Source: Polaribacter atrinae (GTDB lineage Bacteria > Bacteroidota > Bacteroidia > Flavobacteriales > Flavobacteriaceae). Taken from it: DNA of 64,000 bases. A program made the translations under genes and the position numbers. The notes beneath the pieces are model-generated. The model ran no database searches. It saw only the letters and a list, made by a program, of their open reading frames with translations, and had not been told where the DNA came from. This document shows positions 60,598 through 64,000 of the stretch, piece after piece; the first letter of the stretch is position 1; each line of letters begins with the position of its first letter. The stretch is from positions 3,656,501-3,720,500 of the forward strand of contig NZ_CP150660.1 of the NCBI RefSeq assembly GCF_038023995.1, given 5' to 3'.

Positions 60598-62157
60598 TTG
60601 ATACCTGCAAAAATAGATGATGTTTTTATACAATTGACTACTGATTATTCGGGAGTTATTACAAACATTATTGCTGGTAAATTTGCCAAATCTTCATTTA
60701 TACCTAAAGAATCTATCTACGATTCTTGTCCTTTTTTAGAAGGTACTTTAGATGCTTTACCTTTAAATGAGCCTTTTCTTTTAGAAGGGATGATTATTTT
60801 TTCTGAAGAAGATGAATACAACATAGATTTAGAACTTTTTAAAAACGATGTTTCCATTAGTGTTTTAATACATAATAGAAGCAGTGTTTACAAATATGTA
60901 AGTGAGCTAAATCAAAATAGAAATGATATTTTTTTCATAAAAAGAGAACTTGCAGAAAAAAACATTGAATTAGATAAATTACGAAAAATTGCAGACAAAG
61001 CGAATGAAGAAAAGTCTCGTTTTTTAGCAATGATGAGTCATGAAATTAGAAACCCATTGAATTCGATTCTTGGATATTCAGAAATGATTTCATCAGAAAA
61101 ATTGAATAAAAAAGTAGCTGTATACATTAAAAACTTATCATCTGCAGGGAAGAATTTAAAAGTTATTGTAGATGATATTTTAGATTTGTCGCGTATTGAA
61201 GCTGGTAAATTAGTTTTAGTTCATGAAGAAATTTCTATTCTAGAAATTATTAAGAATTGCAAAAACGATTTTCAGCATATCCATACAAATAAAAATGTGG
61301 ATCTTGTTTTTTCAACTTCAGAAAAATTACCAGAAATTGTTTTAGGTGATGTAGTAAGAATTCAACAAATACTATCAAATTTAATTGGTAATGCAATTAA
61401 GTTTACTAATAAAGGAAAAGTTGTAACAAGTGCAAAAATAACTGTTGAAACAGAAAGTAAGGTTGTTTTAATTTTTGAAGTTACAGATTCTGGTAGAGGA
61501 ATGAATGCTTCTCAGTGTTTAAAAGTCTTTGAAGAGTATCAGCAAAATGAATTAAATGACCAATATGTACATGGTGGTGCAGGTTTGGGGTTAGCTATTG
61601 TAAAACGTTTGGTAAAAGCCATGAACGGTAGTATTTCTGTAAAAAGTGAATTGAATAAAGGGACTTCTTTTTTTGTGGAAATTCCTTTTGAAAAAAGAAT
61701 AAAATTTAAAAAGAGTCCGGTAACACCAATAGTCGCTAAAAATAAAAATATACCTTTAAAAGGTATAAATATTTTAGTTGCTGATGATGATATCATGAAT
61801 CAAACAATAGTTGCGCATATTTTAAAAAAAGAAAAAGTAAATTTAACCATTGTAAGTGATGGTTTAGAGGCACTTTCTAAGATTGAAAAAGAAGTTTTTG
61901 ATGTTGTTTTATTAGATATTAACATGCCTAATATGACAGGTGAAGAATTGATGCGAAAGAAAGCTATTATTGCTAAGGTCAATGATAAAACTCCTTTTTT
62001 AGCATTAACCGCCAATACCACTACAGAAGATATAGAAAGATATTCTAACCTAGGTTTTTCTGGAGTTATTTCTAAACCTTATACGATTGTTGATTTTATT
62101 GATAAAATTAGAAATGTTCTTATCAATCAACATTTACCAAACAATAGAACTCTTTAA
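60598..62157 (+). CDS. Hybrid sensor histidine kinase with receiver domain
   Basis: A 519-residue soluble protein. An N-terminal PAS-like or unknown sensory region (about 1-105) and a coiled coil (about 108-142) lead to the HisKA dimerisation domain with phospho-acceptor His148 (SHEIRNPL). The ATPase has an N box (NLIGNAIKFT, 261-270), G1 (DSGRGM, 297-302) and G2 (GGAGLGL, 326-332). The C-terminal receiver has phospho-acceptor Asp440, Thr471 and Lys493. There is no membrane segment, so the input is cytoplasmic, plausibly the adjacent GTPase. No ATG is available; TTG at 60598 is the likely start, 5 bp after the GTPase stop. Confidence 0.88.
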   Translation: MIPAKIDDVFIQLTTDYSGVITNIIAGKFAKSSFIPKESIYDSCPFLEGTLDALPLNEPFLLEGMIIFSEEDEYNIDLELFKNDVSISVLIHNRSSVYKYVSELNQNRNDIFFIKRELAEKNIELDKLRKIADKANEEKSRFLAMMSHEIRNPLNSILGYSEMISSEKLNKKVAVYIKNLSSAGKNLKVIVDDILDLSRIEAGKLVLVHEEISILEIIKNCKNDFQHIHTNKNVDLVFSTSEKLPEIVLGDVVRIQQILSNLIGNAIKFTNKGKVVTSAKITVETESKVVLIFEVTDSGRGMNASQCLKVFEEYQQNELNDQYVHGGAGLGLAIVKRLVKAMNGSISVKSELNKGTSFFVEIPFEKRIKFKKSPVTPIVAKNKNIPLKGINILVADDDIMNQTIVAHILKKEKVNLTIVSDGLEALSKIEKEVFDVVLLDINMPNMTGEELMRKKAIIAKVNDKTPFLALTANTTTEDIERYSNLGFSGVISKPYTIVDFIDKIRNVLINQHLPNNRTL

Positions 62158-62187
62158 GATCTTAGTGTAAGTTAATATTTATTACAC

Positions 62188-64000
62188 TTAATCTCTATCT
62201 AGAAAATCTTGAAAAGCATCTTGAGAAATTGATTTTCCTAAAGAGTCTAATTCTAGAGCTTCTGTACCTTCTTCTAAAATTGGTTTTTTACTAACATGAT
62301 CAAATAGATACAGTCCGTTTTTACTAAGTGTACCAAATCCTTTGTTAAAGATATAATGTGCGTATTGTTTATCGGAAGTATTAAAGATGTTTTTACTAAA
62401 TTTAAATTCAGAATTATCGCCTTTTAATAAATCTAGTAAGGTGTAAGATAAGTCTATTTGACTGGCAATATTATCTATTTCAATTCCTTTTTTATTTAAA
62501 GCACCACCTAACCATAACATAGGTATTTGAAACTTTATTGGAGCATTAAAAGCACCTTTGTGTTCAGGAGTACGGTGGCCATGATCTGCAATAATAACGA
62601 TTAGGGTGTTGTTGTACCAAGGTTGCTGTTTTGCAAATTGAATAAATTTTCCAATTGTTTTATCTGTGTAAGCATGTGCACTTCTAAATTTATTTTCTTC
62701 GGTGTCTTTACCAAATTCATAAGTATCAGGAAACTCGTAAGGCTCGTGACTTGTAAGTGTTAAAGCGATTTTAAAAAATGGTTCGTTTTGTTTTTTAGAC
62801 AAGTCGTCTGCTAAACGTTTCATAAATACGTGATCGTGCGCTCCCCATTTAGAATTCCAATCTTTTACATCAAAATCGTTTCCATCTACAAATTCAGTAA
62901 TGCCTGAATTTCGTAAATAGGTATTCATGTTTCCAAAGTTTAAATCACCGCCATAATAAAAAGAAGTATTGTAGCCTAAATCCATCATTTTTTTAGGTAA
63001 CATTGGTAGGTTTCTAGTTTTATTTGGCATTTTCATAACGCTCTGCGATGGTTGTGGGTAGTATCCACTTAAAATAGCAGGAATCCCTTTGTCTGTTCTG
63101 TCTCCGTTAGCATAAAAGTTGGTAAATAAAATTCCTTCTTTAGAGAGTTTGTTTAGGTTTTCTGTTACGTTAGGTTCACCTCCTAAAGAACCTACTACTT
63201 TTGCAGTTAAACTTTCCCATATAATAAAGATTACATTGGGTTTTGTAGTATTTAAAATACTATCGGTATCTGCTTTTAAAAGTTGAGACCTTCTTTTGTT
63301 AATGGTGCTTTTTGCTATTTCAGTATCAAAAAATTTATAAGGATTTTTACCGTTAGGTTTGTGTGTAAGTGCGTTAGAAAAGTTCCAAGCATAATTTATA
63401 GATGAATGGTTTGCAAACATTTTATTAGAAAAATAAACATTACTTTGGTTAACAGGTATGGTTTGTAAACCGCCTCGTACAGGTATAATTAAGGCTGCTG
63501 TTATTAAGAAAAAAAGAACAGCTTGTAACCAGAAACCTTTTTCTACTTTGGTTATTTTTTTTGATATAATTCTGTTGAACCATTTTATAAAGACGAAAGA
63601 AGTAATCAGCCAAAAAAGAGTTCCGCTTACCTTTTGGAAAGTAGAAACAGAAGCAATCATAATTTCTGGAGTATTTAAATACTTTAACAAAGAGGCGTCT
63701 AAACGCGTTCCCCAAGATTGATATAGGCTTGCATCAATAATTAGTAATAAACTTAAAATTACAATCATTATTGCTGAATACCACTTTATGATTCTTCCAA
63801 TTTTTTTAGCGTCGATAAAAACAGTTAAAATGATAATTAAAAACGGAGTAAAACATAAATAGGCGGTAAAAGAACTGTCTAACCGTAAACCGTAAAGAAA
63901 TGTTTTTAGCGTAGTTAAAAAGTCTAATTCCCTTGTTTTATCAATATAAAAAAGAAGAAAAAATAATCTTGCAAACGCAAAATATCCAATCCATAATAGA
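62188..64000 (-). CDS. LTA synthase family sulfatase-fold membrane enzyme, partial
   Basis: The minus-strand frame stays open from the stop at 62188 to the right edge, giving at least 603 residues with the N-terminus missing. Several membrane helices precede a soluble alkaline-phosphatase-superfamily domain. PNVIFIIWESLTAK supplies the metal-binding Glu, NGDRTDKGIPAILSG the Thr nucleophile, LTLTSHEPY a His ligand and IIADHGHR the Asp-His pair, all as in LtaS. In Gram-negative Bacteroidota such enzymes probably transfer phosphoglycerol or a related group to an envelope glycan; the acceptor is unknown. It converges on the kinase gene across a weak AGTGTAA/TTACACT hairpin (62164-62188). Confidence 0.88.
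   Translation of the reverse strand, partial: LLWIGYFAFARLFFLLFYIDKTRELDFLTTLKTFLYGLRLDSSFTAYLCFTPFLIIILTVFIDAKKIGRIIKWYSAIMIVILSLLLIIDASLYQSWGTRLDASLLKYLNTPEIMIASVSTFQKVSGTLFWLITSFVFIKWFNRIISKKITKVEKGFWLQAVLFFLITAALIIPVRGGLQTIPVNQSNVYFSNKMFANHSSINYAWNFSNALTHKPNGKNPYKFFDTEIAKSTINKRRSQLLKADTDSILNTTKPNVIFIIWESLTAKVVGSLGGEPNVTENLNKLSKEGILFTNFYANGDRTDKGIPAILSGYYPQPSQSVMKMPNKTRNLPMLPKKMMDLGYNTSFYYGGDLNFGNMNTYLRNSGITEFVDGNDFDVKDWNSKWGAHDHVFMKRLADDLSKKQNEPFFKIALTLTSHEPYEFPDTYEFGKDTEENKFRSAHAYTDKTIGKFIQFAKQQPWYNNTLIVIIADHGHRTPEHKGAFNAPIKFQIPMLWLGGALNKKGIEIDNIASQIDLSYTLLDLLKGDNSEFKFSKNIFNTSDKQYAHYIFNKGFGTLSKNGLYLFDHVSKKPILEEGTEALELDSLGKSISQDAFQDFLDRD

Noticed and set aside
1-64000. tRNA or rRNA genes
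   Set aside because: I looked through the intergenic regions for cloverleaf T-loop (GGTTCGAAT-like) and rRNA signatures and saw none; the SRP RNA is the only structured RNA I recognise.

Overview
This AT-rich 64 kb window is a chromosomal stretch of a marine-type Flavobacteriaceae bacterium (Bacteroidota), most like Polaribacter or Tenacibaculum. The genus is inferred from protein resemblance and gene order; no rRNA is present. Supporting signs are the Bacteroidota -7 promoter motif TAnnTTTG before many genes, almost no Shine-Dalgarno sites, family-restricted genes (DUF4199, DUF4295, DUF6702, CarboxypepD_reg-like proteins, S46 peptidase), and a RibB with a decayed GTP cyclohydrolase II half.

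Layout. 1-7335 (minus): envelope glycan genes (deacetylase, two GT2 enzymes, a GT87-like membrane protein, an MsbA-like ABC exporter, phosphoglucomutase, DUF4199). 7510-7603: SRP RNA with its own promoter. 7763-11970 (plus): SDR, transaldolase-like fsa, menD and an S1 protein, in DNA rich in dispersed repeats, two of which lie in frame inside menD. 12021-13359: an intact IS256-family element that split a palindrome. 13415-20714: an esterase-like protein lacking its nucleophile, menB, purU, a FAH-family protein, cinA, rpmB-rpmG-DUF4295 and ftsY. 20804-29518 (minus): cysK, two tandem M1 peptidases, DUF6702 and three paralogous CarboxypepD_reg-like proteins. 29612-31707: pepE, an SDR and a TetR regulator with two matching operators. 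31866-38640 (minus): a probable tpx-dgkA-ftsK-lolA-lptF/G-ribB operon. 38801-43715 (plus): fasciclin protein, MATE exporter, small protein, S46 dipeptidyl peptidase. 43926-45530: an accessory island of two cassette-like units, each closed by its own inverted repeat. 45923-51080 (minus): cyclophilin-FKBP fusion, triplicated beta-barrel-like protein, prfC, lipoprotein cyclophilin. 51203-54833 (plus): idi, queD, kdsB, HAD hydrolase, CAT-like protein, two small proteins. 54871-56461 (minus): ECF sigma, anti-sigma-like and sensor-like genes. 56513-57961: a large conserved unknown. 58039-58821: MBL hydrolase. 58926-62157 (plus): a four-gene signalling module (coiled-coil protein, longin/roadblock-like protein, Ras-like GTPase, hybrid histidine kinase). 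62188-64000: a partial LtaS-like sulfatase-fold enzyme.

The strongest leads for undescribed biology are: (a) the Ras-like GTPase/hybrid kinase module; (b) the cassette-like units, whose boundary variants match within a unit but differ between units; (c) a dispersed element in three copies, with conserved ends and a hairpin that changes sequence but keeps pairing; (d) a 66-bp palindrome that adds 22 in-frame codons to menD.
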